Under the pieces are notes generated by a model. The model worked only from the letters and a program-made list of their open reading frames with translations, was not told where the DNA came from and did no database searches. From a virus: a DNA stretch of 64,000 bases. The stretch spans positions 1 to 64,000 of IMG/VR virus record IMGVR_UViG_3300042520_001624. One strand, 5' to 3'. This document shows positions 49,173-57,042 of this stretch, piece by piece (the stretch's first letter is position 1; every line of letters starts with the position of its first letter). The position numbers were made by a program, and so were the translations under genes.

Positions 49173-49399
49173 AGACCTAACTCCCTGAGATGCAGGCTGT
49201 GGGCGTGATTACAAGACAGCGCAAGCTGATAGAAGGAACGCTCCCAGTATCCGGGATTGTCGACATTGAGACAGTGGATGCCGCAGCTAACGCAGACAAC
49301 TGCGCCTTCTTCCGTGAGGAGCTTGCCCCGTTCTTGGCGGCAGCAGCTGCATGTCTGGCCTTCGTGTGCTGAGTCCAGAGCTCGAAGATCTCGTCCCAT
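49061..49399 (-). CDS. possible zinc-ribbon protein overlapping two genes out of frame
   Basis: This 112-codon frame contains TCSCCRQERGKLLTEEGAVV then CVSCGIHC, a convincing two-pair zinc ribbon. It overlaps the end of the HTH gene by 223 nt and the start of the next gene by 112 nt, both in other frames. Either it is a real overlapping gene, or a frameshift joins it to the HTH protein. Its residues look more protein-like than those of the HTH tail in the same stretch. Confidence 0.4.
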   Translation of the reverse strand: MGRDLRALDSAHEGQTCSCCRQERGKLLTEEGAVVCVSCGIHCLNVDNPGYWERSFYQLALSCNHAHSLHLRELGLCPTAHRDPQSRRRAEALLRESQQLDQQFLDRLASSP

Positions 49400-50052
49400 T
49401 CTTTGGCTTTCAGTCTGTACTTTCTGTACAGCTTGGGCAGCTTGTAGTGCCTACAGATGCGGTTGAGCGTGCACTTTGTCTTGCCCAAGCGCTTGCAAGC
49501 ATCCTCGACAGTCTCACGAGCAAAGTAGGACTTGGCCCCTGCGATTATTTGATGCTCGTAGAACTTCAGAACACGCCCTACAGTTTTGGAAGACTGCAGA
49601 CGAAAGTTGCCTTTGGCATTGGGGTCCGCTTGGACGGTCGTCGTTCCCCAATTCAGGGCTACGGGCTTTACTTCCTCTAGCTCCATGATTTTCAGGAGCT
49701 GGCGACGTCCTACTCCGACTTTGTCTGCCGCTTCTGGAACGCTCAGGAGTGTCGCAAGCCGTGGTCCAAGCTTGAGAGAGCCTGCTTTCTTTCGGATGGA
49801 TATGAACGTCCGTCCGGGAAGTGCATGAACCATCTCTCGGTAGCTTGCGTGGGGCCAAGCTGCCTTTAGTACGTCGAGCTCTTTTGGAGACCAGTGAGCG
49901 GTACGTACGTGTAGTCCCATCTGGTTGGACCTCCAGCGGACTGTTCCTGCGCTTCTCTGTAGTTTCTTTGCGCAGTACTCTATGCCCCGGCGCTTGTAGT
50001 TCTTCTTCAGGAACTCAAGTTCTTCCTTGGACCAAAGCTTTCCGTTCGCCAC
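49177..50052 (-). CDS. Myb/HTH-type DNA-binding protein
   Basis: The 291-residue protein has two tryptophan-led SANT-like repeats (LWSKEELEFLKKNYKRRG and HWSPKELDVLKAAWPHAS), each followed by a helix with Arg/Ser, then a MerR-like segment (SVPEAADKVGVGRRQLLKIM) and further HTH-like helices. The last 65 residues are Ala/Ser/Thr-rich with little structure and overlap a zinc-ribbon frame. It probably binds DNA as a regulator or recombination accessory. Confidence 0.65.
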   Translation of the reverse strand: MANGKLWSKEELEFLKKNYKRRGIEYCAKKLQRSAGTVRWRSNQMGLHVRTAHWSPKELDVLKAAWPHASYREMVHALPGRTFISIRKKAGSLKLGPRLATLLSVPEAADKVGVGRRQLLKIMELEEVKPVALNWGTTTVQADPNAKGNFRLQSSKTVGRVLKFYEHQIIAGAKSYFARETVEDACKRLGKTKCTLNRICRHYKLPKLYRKYRLKAKEWDEIFELWTQHTKARHAAAAAKNGASSSRKKAQLSALAAASTVSMSTIPDTGSVPSISLRCLVITPTACISGS

Positions 50053-50056
50053 GTGT

Positions 50057-50269
50057 TCAGCTCTTGCTGGTTAGGAGTTTTTCGATGCGGAGATTGGACT
50101 TGAGAATCTCGACAAGCAAATCTTCGCTGGACAGCCCGGAGCCGTTACAGGTTTCGCAGGTCTTTTGTACGGTTTCCCACTCTCCCGAAGTCTTTCGCTC
50201 GAATACGGTGTACTTGGAACCTCCGCACTCTCTGCAGAGGAAGTTGTCCCTGTCGAACTCTGTAGCCAT
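50057..50269 (-). CDS. DnaJ-type zinc-finger small protein
   Basis: The 70-residue protein has CRECGGSKYTVFERK and CETCNGSGLSSED, two CxxC pairs; the second, CxxCxGxG, is the DnaJ zinc-finger signature. A C-terminal helix follows. Small proteins of this type are common in phage early regions. It starts two nt after the previous stop. Confidence 0.65.
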   Translation of the reverse strand: MATEFDRDNFLCRECGGSKYTVFERKTSGEWETVQKTCETCNGSGLSSEDLLVEILKSNLRIEKLLTSKS

Positions 50270-50270
50270 G

Positions 50271-50486
50271 TTAGATGCCTGTTTTGTACGGGGGATGGAG
50301 GGCTCCTGAGCGTGTTTCAGTCTCGGGAGTTTCTTCTACGGGGGTGCCATTGGCGTCTGTAGGTCCCGGCTGTATTGCAGCGGGCACGCTTGGCGTCTTG
50401 ATGACTTTCTCAGAGAAATACTGATTCACCCGAAGAAAGAACTGTTCAAGTGTCTCTCTCGGTTTGCGGCTGTCGAAGATCGACAT
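50271..50486 (-). CDS. small hypothetical protein
   Basis: The 71-residue protein has an N-terminal helical part (RETLEQFFLRVNQYFSEKV) and a Pro/Thr/Glu-rich disordered end. No family is recognised. Tight spacing on both sides supports it as a gene. Confidence 0.5.
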   Translation of the reverse strand: MSIFDSRKPRETLEQFFLRVNQYFSEKVIKTPSVPAAIQPGPTDANGTPVEETPETETRSGALHPPYKTGI

Positions 50487-50493
50487 GGCTACC

Positions 50494-50874
50494 TCAGTTG
50501 GCGAAGGTTCGGGAGGTATTGTTCAGACGGAAGGCAGCGAGGGGCTTTACCTGATACCGGCGCCCCCCGCTTTCGATCCACATGTCCCAAGAGTAGGTAC
50601 CTGGAGCGATGTAGGCAGGGAGATTGATGTCGAGGTTTGCTCGACCCAGACGATCTCCCTGCGTGGTCGATATACTGTACAGAGGCGACATGTTGTAGTC
50701 GACTAGCCGGAAGGACAACGTGGTCCCGATCAAGCTAGCTTCCTGTCCGCTGTTCAGGAGGATTTGCACCTCCATGTTCATGCTCTCACCCTTGGGAAGG
50801 TCGAGAGTGTTCGCGGTTACAACCTCATTGTCGTCTTCGGCAATGTTCCAGACACCTACAATGTACTTGTACAT
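50494..50874 (-). CDS. beta-rich hypothetical protein
   Basis: The 126-residue protein has an Ig-like or BppU-N-like strand pattern (NMEVQILLNSGQEASLIG, GTYSWDMWIESGGRRYQVK). Such domains bind other virion proteins in some phages, yet this gene lies with DNA-metabolism genes. It ends AAFRLNN..., which I do not count with the RLC family because the domain is different. Confidence 0.5.
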   Translation of the reverse strand: MYKYIVGVWNIAEDDNEVVTANTLDLPKGESMNMEVQILLNSGQEASLIGTTLSFRLVDYNMSPLYSISTTQGDRLGRANLDINLPAYIAPGTYSWDMWIESGGRRYQVKPLAAFRLNNTSRTFAN

Positions 50875-50894
50875 CTCTTACTCTTTGTTTTGAG

Positions 50895-51668
50895 TTACTC
50901 AGTCTCCTCTTCTGTAGCACTCTCGGCGAGCTTTTCCAGAAGGTTAGGACCATTCTCAAACCAAACAGGCTCGACTTCTTCGATCTTGAGACCCTCAGCT
51001 TCAAGAACCGAGCGGACTTCGGCATCTAGAATCGTGTCCTTGTGGGTCAGACCGAAGGTGGGATAGACCTCTTTCGTGTCCGGATCTGTGTAGAGCAGGA
51101 TCACGAGCTTGGTCGAGGGGGGCTTCTTCGCCTTGGGGGTCTTGCCGCCCCCTGCGCCTTCTTGCAGGTTGTCCTCGGGAAGCCCTGTAGGCTCCTCCAG
51201 AGAGGTCTGCAGAGCCTCCATGAACGCGGAAGAGATGGTCGCATGCTTCCGGATCTCATCGGCATCTGCGCCCGCATCCATGAGGTCCTGAATCATGGTT
51301 GCAAACTCCGCATCCACCACCTCGGCGCTCACGTTGAACGAGAGCATGCCCAGGTCTGCATCCGTCTTGGACAGCCCATCCGGGAGCAGGACAACGGGGA
51401 TACGGTCCGCTCCACGAGACTCTAGTTCCTCAACGCGGTGATGGCCGTCTACGATTCCGTACGTGCCGTCTTCGTTGCGTACGACAGTAATCAGGTCCTG
51501 AAACCCGAACTTGTCGACAGAAGCCTGCAGAGTCTCCTTCTGCTGGGCGTTCATCTTCCGGTAGTTCTTACGCCGGATTGCCAGCTTGGACATCGGCACT
51601 GTACCGACAGTGACCTGATTGATTCCTGCATCTAGCGTTACGAACTTCTCTTTGGCTTCTTTGCTCAT
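50895..51668 (-). CDS. ParB/sulfiredoxin-like nuclease-domain protein
   Basis: The 257-residue protein has the ParB N-terminal domain: IRRKNYRKMNAQQKETLQAS, FGFQDLITVVRN and the key GTYGIVDGHHRVEELESRG followed by IPVVLLPDG. The rest is acidic, with a Lys/Pro linker and a second small domain. ParB-like phage proteins can be nucleases or transcription regulators. Its start overlaps the preceding gene by 4 nt. Confidence 0.75.
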   Translation of the reverse strand: MSKEAKEKFVTLDAGINQVTVGTVPMSKLAIRRKNYRKMNAQQKETLQASVDKFGFQDLITVVRNEDGTYGIVDGHHRVEELESRGADRIPVVLLPDGLSKTDADLGMLSFNVSAEVVDAEFATMIQDLMDAGADADEIRKHATISSAFMEALQTSLEEPTGLPEDNLQEGAGGGKTPKAKKPPSTKLVILLYTDPDTKEVYPTFGLTHKDTILDAEVRSVLEAEGLKIEEVEPVWFENGPNLLEKLAESATEEETE

Positions 51669-51955
51669 GTTTCCTCAGTAGCGAGTTGGTACTTGGCCCC
51701 GCCGTTACGGCGGGGACCGCAGTGTACCTTAGTCCCCGGCTTGTTGTGGCTGGGAATGTAGAACCAGTACGTCTTGTGGGTCGGTCCGCGTTTAACTTTG
51801 CGGGTTCCGACTATGTGCTTGTTGCACAGCGGACAGACCAACTCTGTCAGTTCGGGAGCTCGCTGGGGAGCTTTTGGTTTGAGAGCTGTGGGTTTTCTTG
51901 GCCGCGTGCATAGCCAAACACTGCGCATGAAAGCAGAAACTTCGGGCGTTTCCAC
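51665..51955 (-). CDS. small zinc-type protein
   Basis: A GTG at 51955 has GGGAG upstream and follows the previous stop closely; an ATG at 51928 is also in frame. The product of about 96 residues has a basic Pro-rich start and LVCPLCNKHIVGTRKVKRG followed by a HxKPGTKVHCG segment, possibly one zinc site. No family is recognised. Confidence 0.55.
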   Translation of the reverse strand: METPEVSAFMRSVWLCTRPRKPTALKPKAPQRAPELTELVCPLCNKHIVGTRKVKRGPTHKTYWFYIPSHNKPGTKVHCGPRRNGGAKYQLATEET

Positions 51956-51957
51956 GA

Positions 51958-52200
51958 CTACTCCCAGGCCAGGATGTACGAAACTCGAATTAGGAGTCTC
52001 GCTTTGTTGTCTTCGGAGAAGGGCTGGGAGTTGGCCCAGTCCATGAACTTGCCGGGATCCTTGCACATGATGCGGGGGATCTTGTAGCGGTCTTTGGAGG
52101 AGTAGTAGACCTCGCAGAAGCTTCCAAGGTCTGGATGTCTGCCCGCGACTACTTCCCAGCGTTTGTAAGTTACGCCTTCTTGCAGCTCTTTCAGGAGCAT
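51958..52200 (-). CDS. small hypothetical protein after SbcC
   Basis: The ATG at 52200 gives 80 residues; upstream frame codons lie inside the SbcC gene. It contains VTYKRWEVVAGRHPDLGSFC and a helical C-terminus (SEDNKARLLIRVSYILAW). No domain is recognised. Confidence 0.5.
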   Translation of the reverse strand: MLLKELQEGVTYKRWEVVAGRHPDLGSFCEVYYSSKDRYKIPRIMCKDPGKFMDWANSQPFSEDNKARLLIRVSYILAWE

Positions 52201-52214
52201 TACAAGATCGAACT

Positions 52215-53753
52215 CTACAGTTGCAATGTCTGAATCTCGCTCCCTTGGGGCAAGGGGTGTGCTGCATGGCTCACGAGAATCACCTGACGTGTCTGTCCGA
52301 TCTGGCACGCTAGCAATAGGAGCGCATCTACCCCGTCGCTGTCAAGCGTGTCCAGCGCTTCGTCGATGATCATGGGCGTGTTCGGGGTGATGTTCCCCGA
52401 GTTGGCAGCTACCTGCGACATGGCCAGGAGCAAGCAGATGTCGATGCGGCGCTGCTCTCCGGAAGAACAGTCGGAGTAGCTGGTCGCTCCTGTTCCAGAG
52501 ACCAGAATCTCCAACTTGCCTTTCTCCAAGACCATTTCGATGGAGTGCTTGGCCTCGATCAGTTGCAGGTACTGGTTTGCAAGACTCCCAATCCTAACTG
52601 CGTAGTCGAGCATGTACTGAACGCGAGCACGTTCTACAGCTTGCTTGGCGAGTTTTAGGACCTCCAAGCTATTGGACAGTACTTCGTACTCTTTGTCGTG
52701 CTCTGTTAGTTTCTCCGCTGCTTCGATGTAAGCAACAGCGTCCATGTACAGGCTTTCCTCGTGCTGATTGAGAGCATACTCGGAGGTCTGAGCTACTTCG
52801 TACTTGGCTATTGCTGTTTGAAGTTCAGAGTCTGCAATGGATTTAGCATTGCGGTCTAGGTGCAGTCTGCGTTGCAATGTTGAGAGCTGGTCTTGGATAG
52901 CATCCCGCTCTTTGGTAACTGTTGTAAGCGTTGCACGTAGCTGCTCCCGAACCGGATGGGGCTTTGCTTGTCCACAAACAAAACAGGTGTCTGCTTCCGG
53001 ACAGTTTCTGTAAGCTGTCTGGGCTTCCTCCAGTGCTCGACTATTTTGAAAAGCTTCTAGGAGTTTTCCCGCTTCGCAGAGCTCGTTGGTTGTCGCTTGC
53101 ACAAGTGCTGCGTGCTGCTGTACGTGTTGCTGGCAGAGCTTTACGGTAGCCTCTGCCGCAAGGACGTTAGGACCTCCGGGAAGCACCCTGTGACGCCGCT
53201 GGCGGTCACTGAACGCTTGGTACGCCCGTGAGGCCGCCCAGTTCAACGGCTGCCCCGCATTGGCTTTCTGCGTGCTCTGAACGTGGAGCGTTTGCAGCTG
53301 GCCGGACAGGTTCTCGATGACCTTCCGGAAAAGGACAGCATCAATGACCTGCTCAAGATGCTGCCATTTCTCAGAAGGACTACTAGAAGTAAACTTTCCT
53401 ACAGTCTTGCCTGTGATGTACAGGGTTCGGACCCAAGCCTCGTACGTCCCAAAGTCTGCTTCTATCTGCGGAGCAATGCGAGTCTTGTTGCTGTTCTTGA
53501 TGCCGCCATAGTCCACCAGCTCCGACGGTTTTGTCCGTCGGTAGATAGCCCCCTTAGATGTCAGTAGTCGAACGGAACTAGACTCTGTAAGGGTTCGGAG
53601 TTTCTTTCCCCACAGAGCCCAGATAATGGACTGGACAAGAGATGTCTTGCCGGATCCGTTCGCTCCACAGATAAGGGTTACTCCCTTTGCGTTGAGGTGG
53701 AACTTCTTGTTCTTGTGAACGAGAAACTCTCCTATGGCGACATTAGAAATCAT
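52215..53753 (-). CDS. sbcC: SbcC/Rad50-type recombination ATPase
   Basis: The 512-residue protein has Walker A (ICGANGSGKTSLVQS), a short coiled coil with the zinc-hook CFVCGQ, the ABC signature (SSGEQRRIDICLLLAM) and Walker B (PMIIDEALDTLDSDG) followed by a His switch (VSHAAHP). It is as short as T4 gp46. With the SbcD-like nuclease two genes upstream it forms the complex that processes DNA ends. It overlaps the upstream small gene by ATGA. Confidence 0.9.
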   Translation of the reverse strand: MISNVAIGEFLVHKNKKFHLNAKGVTLICGANGSGKTSLVQSIIWALWGKKLRTLTESSSVRLLTSKGAIYRRTKPSELVDYGGIKNSNKTRIAPQIEADFGTYEAWVRTLYITGKTVGKFTSSSPSEKWQHLEQVIDAVLFRKVIENLSGQLQTLHVQSTQKANAGQPLNWAASRAYQAFSDRQRRHRVLPGGPNVLAAEATVKLCQQHVQQHAALVQATTNELCEAGKLLEAFQNSRALEEAQTAYRNCPEADTCFVCGQAKPHPVREQLRATLTTVTKERDAIQDQLSTLQRRLHLDRNAKSIADSELQTAIAKYEVAQTSEYALNQHEESLYMDAVAYIEAAEKLTEHDKEYEVLSNSLEVLKLAKQAVERARVQYMLDYAVRIGSLANQYLQLIEAKHSIEMVLEKGKLEILVSGTGATSYSDCSSGEQRRIDICLLLAMSQVAANSGNITPNTPMIIDEALDTLDSDGVDALLLLACQIGQTRQVILVSHAAHPLPQGSEIQTLQL

Positions 53754-54046
53754 CCGGCCTGCTCTCGGAGTTCTTTGGTTCTGTCTGCGATGTAGTGCCG
53801 ACTCGCCAGGACCACGAGCAACGAAGCTACCTTCTCCTTGAGGGAGAAGTCTCCGTACTCTCGACCAGAAGCCAGAGCAGCCTCTGCAGTCGCCCGGTTG
53901 TCTTTGTAGATGATAGAACCTTTCAGGTCTGGCGTAGCCTCCAGAGTGGCTCGAATCTCCCCTGTCGTTAGCTTGCTGATGTCCAGTTCTTCCGGCTTTA
54001 CGGAGCTGTAGGTTACGTCGTACTTACCCAGAAATAGATCGCTCAT
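53750..54046 (-). CDS. small protein between SbcD and SbcC
   Basis: The 98-residue protein overlaps both neighbours by 4 nt, so all three are translated as a unit. It is mainly helical after a beta start, with no known motif. In T4 a small gene (46.1/46.2) lies between gp47 and gp46, so the arrangement has precedent, but I see no similarity. Confidence 0.55.
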   Translation of the reverse strand: MSDLFLGKYDVTYSSVKPEELDISKLTTGEIRATLEATPDLKGSIIYKDNRATAEAALASGREYGDFSLKEKVASLLVVLASRHYIADRTKELREQAG

Positions 54047-55098
54047 CGGGACTCCTGTATGGCTTTGTTGATGGTCTCTGCAAGATCTGTCTGCTTGTCT
54101 GTCTCAACCTGAGAAGCAGCAGTCCAGATGTAGGATTCAGGATCTTCGCATCCGGCTACGGGATTGGTCATCTCGTACTCGCCTTCAGCATACGCTTGGT
54201 GGACTTGGTATCCGGACAGAAGCCCGGAGGATACCAGATCTTTCGCGTGCTCTTCTTGGTGCTGCTCTACCCGAGCGTACACCGAGAAGTCGGAGAGGTA
54301 CTTCAGATCTGCCATCCACGTAACAAACTTGTCTGGACTGCCTGTGATTGACAGTGGCAGCCCTCGCAAGTCCAGGAACTTGGGAGTCAGGGCGGAGGGA
54401 ATGCTTACACGTCCGTCTGTTGTAAAGACGCGTAGAGGCTTGTCTACGTCCGAGAAGTTCAGGGGGAGTAGAGATCCGCAGGAAACTCCCCAAGAGGTTG
54501 TCGTTGTAGAGTCGTGCTCGTGTCCAAAGAACGCTTTGACAGTTCCACGATTGAACATGCCGATAAGCTTGCTCATGTCTGCGGCTGTAACACAGTCCGG
54601 ACGGGGACTTGTGTCTACAAAACCGTAGTGAACTGCTAGATTGCAGCGCCCTTGGGCGGACAGTTGCTCCAGAACTTTCAAAGCTTCCATGGCATTTGGT
54701 CCGGAGTAGGGAACCATTAGCCAACGCTCTCCGCGGATCTGTGCAAACTGGGCTGTGTCGCAGATACAGACATTACCCGCATGGTTCATGGGAGCCAATG
54801 CGCTAGGAGCGTCATAAGACGCGATGTCATGGTTCCCTGCGATGATGTGCCACTCGACTCCGGTGGCAGCGATCATATCCAGAGATGCGTTTAGAATCTG
54901 GGGGGATGGCTTGGGACCATCGAAGAAGTCCCCCAGCTGTACGATGTGCGTAACACCGTAGTGGAGCTTTGCGTACTCAACAATCTGATAAACAGACTGG
55001 AGAATGTCTCGGCACCTGCGATTGAGACCGGCGACTACTGGACCCCCAAACTGTTTGTGGTTCCAGACATGGAGGTCGCCCAACACCAGGGTTGTCAT
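54043..55098 (-). CDS. sbcD: SbcD/Mre11-type nuclease
   Basis: The 351-residue protein has the Mre11 phosphoesterase motifs in order: GDLHVWN, QLGDFFDGPKPSP, IIAGNHDIASYD, NLAVHYGFVD and FFGHEHDS. A C-terminal capping part follows. It works with the SbcC-like ATPase as 3'-5' exonuclease and endonuclease. Its start overlaps the stop of small protein D2 (ATGA). Confidence 0.9.
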   Translation of the reverse strand: MTTLVLGDLHVWNHKQFGGPVVAGLNRRCRDILQSVYQIVEYAKLHYGVTHIVQLGDFFDGPKPSPQILNASLDMIAATGVEWHIIAGNHDIASYDAPSALAPMNHAGNVCICDTAQFAQIRGERWLMVPYSGPNAMEALKVLEQLSAQGRCNLAVHYGFVDTSPRPDCVTAADMSKLIGMFNRGTVKAFFGHEHDSTTTTSWGVSCGSLLPLNFSDVDKPLRVFTTDGRVSIPSALTPKFLDLRGLPLSITGSPDKFVTWMADLKYLSDFSVYARVEQHQEEHAKDLVSSGLLSGYQVHQAYAEGEYEMTNPVAGCEDPESYIWTAASQVETDKQTDLAETINKAIQESR

Positions 55099-55250
55099 GT
55101 GGTTACGCTCAGCCGCAGTCCAAGCCAGTCAAACTTGTAGTAGTCGCTTCCGGTTTGTTTGGTGTGGCGGTCTCTGTAAGAACGTACTTCTTCCCAAGAG
55201 TAAACGTAGCCTAGCGCTAGTTTTTGTCTGTTGTTTGAGTAGCTACGCAC
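55095..55250 (-). CDS. SW/RLC-family small protein D2
   Basis: GTG inside the Leu-Cys codons (CTG TGC) of D1 starts this 51-residue protein. It has YSWEEVRSYRDRH and ends DWLGLRLSVTT; the usual Cys is Ser. Its stop overlaps the SbcD start (ATGA), so the array feeds straight into a core recombination gene. Confidence 0.8.
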   Translation of the reverse strand: MRSYSNNRQKLALGYVYSWEEVRSYRDRHTKQTGSDYYKFDWLGLRLSVTT

Positions 55251-55414
55251 AGTCTTACACCGTTTCGTTCGTAGATTTTTCCAGCTGTCATTAGGTCGGG
55301 AAGACGGCAGTCCATTTGCCTTGCCCACATGAAATGAAAACCGTAACTTACTAGAGCGTGTTTTGCTCTCGGAGGTCGCGGCGTACTGTTCCGCAGAAAC
55401 GCTGGAAGTGGCAT
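55217..55414 (-). CDS. SW/RLC-family small protein D1
   Basis: The ATG lies just two nt beyond the end of the tRNA gene. The 65-residue product contains HFMWARQMDCRLP and ends in ERNGVRLCVATQTTDKN. The overlap with D2 is 34 nt, the longest in the family. Tryptophan motif is diverged. Confidence 0.7.
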   Translation of the reverse strand: MPLPAFLRNSTPRPPRAKHALVSYGFHFMWARQMDCRLPDLMTAGKIYERNGVRLCVATQTTDKN

Positions 55415-55416
55415 AG

Positions 55417-55490
55417 TCCCCACGCCCGGACTCGAACCGGGACATATCTACTTTTGACGTAGACGCCGCTGCCAATTGGGCTACGTGGGG
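55417..55490 (-). tRNA. tRNA-Leu (anticodon CAA)
   Basis: A 7-bp acceptor stem (CCCCACG with CGTGGGG), a D-arm containing AATTGGCAG, an anticodon arm TCTAC-GTCAAAA-GTAGA with anticodon CAA, a 5-nt variable loop and a perfect T-arm (CCCGG-TTCGAGT-CCGGG) are all present. CAA would decode UUG leucine. The long variable arm normal for bacterial leucine tRNAs is missing, so charging identity is uncertain. CCA is not encoded. Confidence 0.85.
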
Positions 55491-55494
55491 AAGC

Positions 55495-55514
55495 GGGGCG
55501 GCGAAAGCCGCCCC
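55495..55514 (-). terminator. terminator-like hairpin after the SSB gene
   Basis: GGGGCGGC, GAAA tetraloop on the plus strand, GCCGCCCC: an 8-bp perfect stem directly after the SSB stop and just before the tRNA. There is no T-run, so it may act as RNA-processing or partial terminator. Confidence 0.5.
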
Positions 55515-55520
55515 TGTATC

Positions 55521-56432
55521 TCAGAACGGAACGTCGTCGCTGTCCAGTTCCTCCTGCAGGGACTTGGCACGTCCCGCGGGCTTCTTGGGCGTCTTGGGAG
55601 CATTGGCGGCTGCCTCTGCTGCCTGCACAATACGCTCGAACGGCTCAAGGGCAGCCATCACTTCGTCCCGGGTCTTGGTCCGGGTGAAGATCTGGAGGTT
55701 GTGGCGAGCCTCCAGCAGCTTGGCCTGCTCCGCAGGGTCGGAGTGGATCGGACCCACGTCGGGGACTGCCATCTGGAGCTTACGCCCCCCAACATCCACC
55801 AACTGGAGGTTGCTGGCAAGCTCTACCTTGTAGTTCGTGTCCAGACCTTCGCCGGTCTTGGTCAGGGAGATCTCACAGCCCTCGTCCGCGTCGAAAAACG
55901 GGACAGAGCCATTGGTCTGGGCTTCCTGCATCAACTTCAGGAAGTTCCCGATCTCGGTCTTGTGAGTGCCGCGCCAAACGCCACGGCTGAACTCAAGGAT
56001 GCGTACGCCCTGTAGGTCCTCGGGAACGGGCACGGCGCTCTCCCCATCGGTCCAGGACGTAAAGACAACGTTCATGCGGATGATTGTCTTGGCACGCCAC
56101 TGCTTGCCGTCGCGCTCACGCCCTGCGGCGATCATGCGCTCTGCAAGCTTCTGGCCGGGGTCTGTGTACCCCATGTCCAGATAGGAGGCGACTGCCTTGG
56201 TTGCTGCGTCGTACAGGAAGTGTTCCTCCGTACGGACCCACGGAAGACCGCGCATGTCGTCGGTCGGGGGGAGTACGCGCAAACGAACGGTGCCTTGGGG
56301 TAGCTTGGACTGCCGGACGATGATGTCCCGGAGCTTGGGACCGTCCTTGAAGGACTTCTTTCCGGAAGCTGCGGCAAGCTCCGCGTCGAGTGCGGTGGTG
56401 TCGATCTTGCCCTTGTTTACGATCTTTGCCAT
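55521..56432 (-). CDS. single-stranded DNA-binding protein (gp32-like)
   Basis: The ATG at 56432 is preceded by GGAGA; the longer frame upstream is not needed. The 303-residue protein ends in an acidic tail, ELDSDDVPF, the classic interaction tip of SSB proteins. It contains a gp32-type core with LRVLPPTDDMRGLPWVRTEE and FTSWTDGES, as in T4-like SSBs, and a Lys/Pro/Ala-rich linker before the tail. It protects single-stranded DNA in replication. The Cys/His zinc motif of gp32 is not seen. Confidence 0.75.
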   Translation of the reverse strand: MAKIVNKGKIDTTALDAELAAASGKKSFKDGPKLRDIIVRQSKLPQGTVRLRVLPPTDDMRGLPWVRTEEHFLYDAATKAVASYLDMGYTDPGQKLAERMIAAGRERDGKQWRAKTIIRMNVVFTSWTDGESAVPVPEDLQGVRILEFSRGVWRGTHKTEIGNFLKLMQEAQTNGSVPFFDADEGCEISLTKTGEGLDTNYKVELASNLQLVDVGGRKLQMAVPDVGPIHSDPAEQAKLLEARHNLQIFTRTKTRDEVMAALEPFERIVQAAEAAANAPKTPKKPAGRAKSLQEELDSDDVPF

Positions 56433-56473
56433 GATGATTCGTGTCTCCAAAAGTGGGCTTTCCGCCCTATGAT

Positions 56474-56496
56474 CTGACAAGAACAACTCTTGTCAG
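56474..56496. repeat. perfect 9-bp inverted repeat overlapping a stop codon
   Basis: CTGACAAGA (56474-56482) and TCTTGTCAG (56488-56496) flank a 5-nt loop. The stop codon of the small gene at 56493 lies in the stem. No T-run follows on the minus strand. It may be an RNA hairpin acting between that gene and SSB. Confidence 0.6.
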
Positions 56497-56633
56497 AAGC
56501 TCATGCACAACCGCAGTCCTACCCAGAAGCAGGAGTCGTGCGGGCTTTGCGTTAGGTCGTTGTCGCGTCCGTACAGATCTACTTCAAAGTACGACCAGCG
56601 TTTACCGAACAGCCTGTACTCAACCTCGGACAT
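56493..56633 (-). CDS. SW/RLC-family small protein F
   Basis: This single 46-residue member lies between the UvsY-like gene and SSB. Its ATG is inside the last codons of the upstream gene (14-nt overlap). It has GKRWSYFEVDLYG and ends FWVGLRLCMSF. It is the only member not in tandem; the following inverted repeat may mark where an array ended. Confidence 0.78.
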   Translation of the reverse strand: MSEVEYRLFGKRWSYFEVDLYGRDNDLTQSPHDSCFWVGLRLCMSF

Positions 56634-57021
56634 GGTCGACGCCTGCGCGGACCTGCATCCGATGGTTGGACCCCAGCTGAATGAGTGCGTCTTTCTTGGC
56701 TCGGAGGGACTCTACCAGAGCGCGCATCTTGCGGGCGTTGCCTTCCGCTTCGATGTGCTTGGCGACGTAGCGACGGTACTCCGGGTCCAGCTCTACCTCT
56801 GCGGAGAGGAGGGCTTCGGTGGCCTTGTCCTTGCGGGACATCTCCTTGAGAACCTTGTAGGTCCGTGCGTGAGCTTGCTCCATGTCGGCCTTGGCCGTCA
56901 GAGCTAGCTGGTACGCATCTGCTTCGAGGCTGCCGTAATGCCAGAGTAGCGTGGGCAGTCCTACCAGATCGTTGTCGATGTCTTCGCTGATGGCTACGTG
57001 ATTCTTGATCTTGTCTTCCAT
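56620..57021 (-). CDS. helical recombination-mediator-like protein (UvsY-type candidate)
   Basis: The 133-residue protein is almost wholly helical: a segment around LLWHYGSLEADAYQLA, ALLSAEVELDPEYRRYVAKH and a last helix with LRAKKDALIQLGSNHRMQ. Length, helix pattern and position before SSB resemble UvsY-type mediators that load recombinase onto SSB-coated DNA. No strict motif exists, so it is a candidate only. Confidence 0.5.
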   Translation of the reverse strand: MEDKIKNHVAISEDIDNDLVGLPTLLWHYGSLEADAYQLALTAKADMEQAHARTYKVLKEMSRKDKATEALLSAEVELDPEYRRYVAKHIEAEGNARKMRALVESLRAKKDALIQLGSNHRMQVRAGVDHVRG

Positions 57022-57042
57022 GATGCGGTGCTCCTGATGCGC

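Noticed and set aside
50494-50874. Possible extra RLC-family member because it has SWDMW and ends AAFRLNN
   Set aside because: The whole 126-residue protein is a different beta domain, is not in a coupled array, and the spacing differs.
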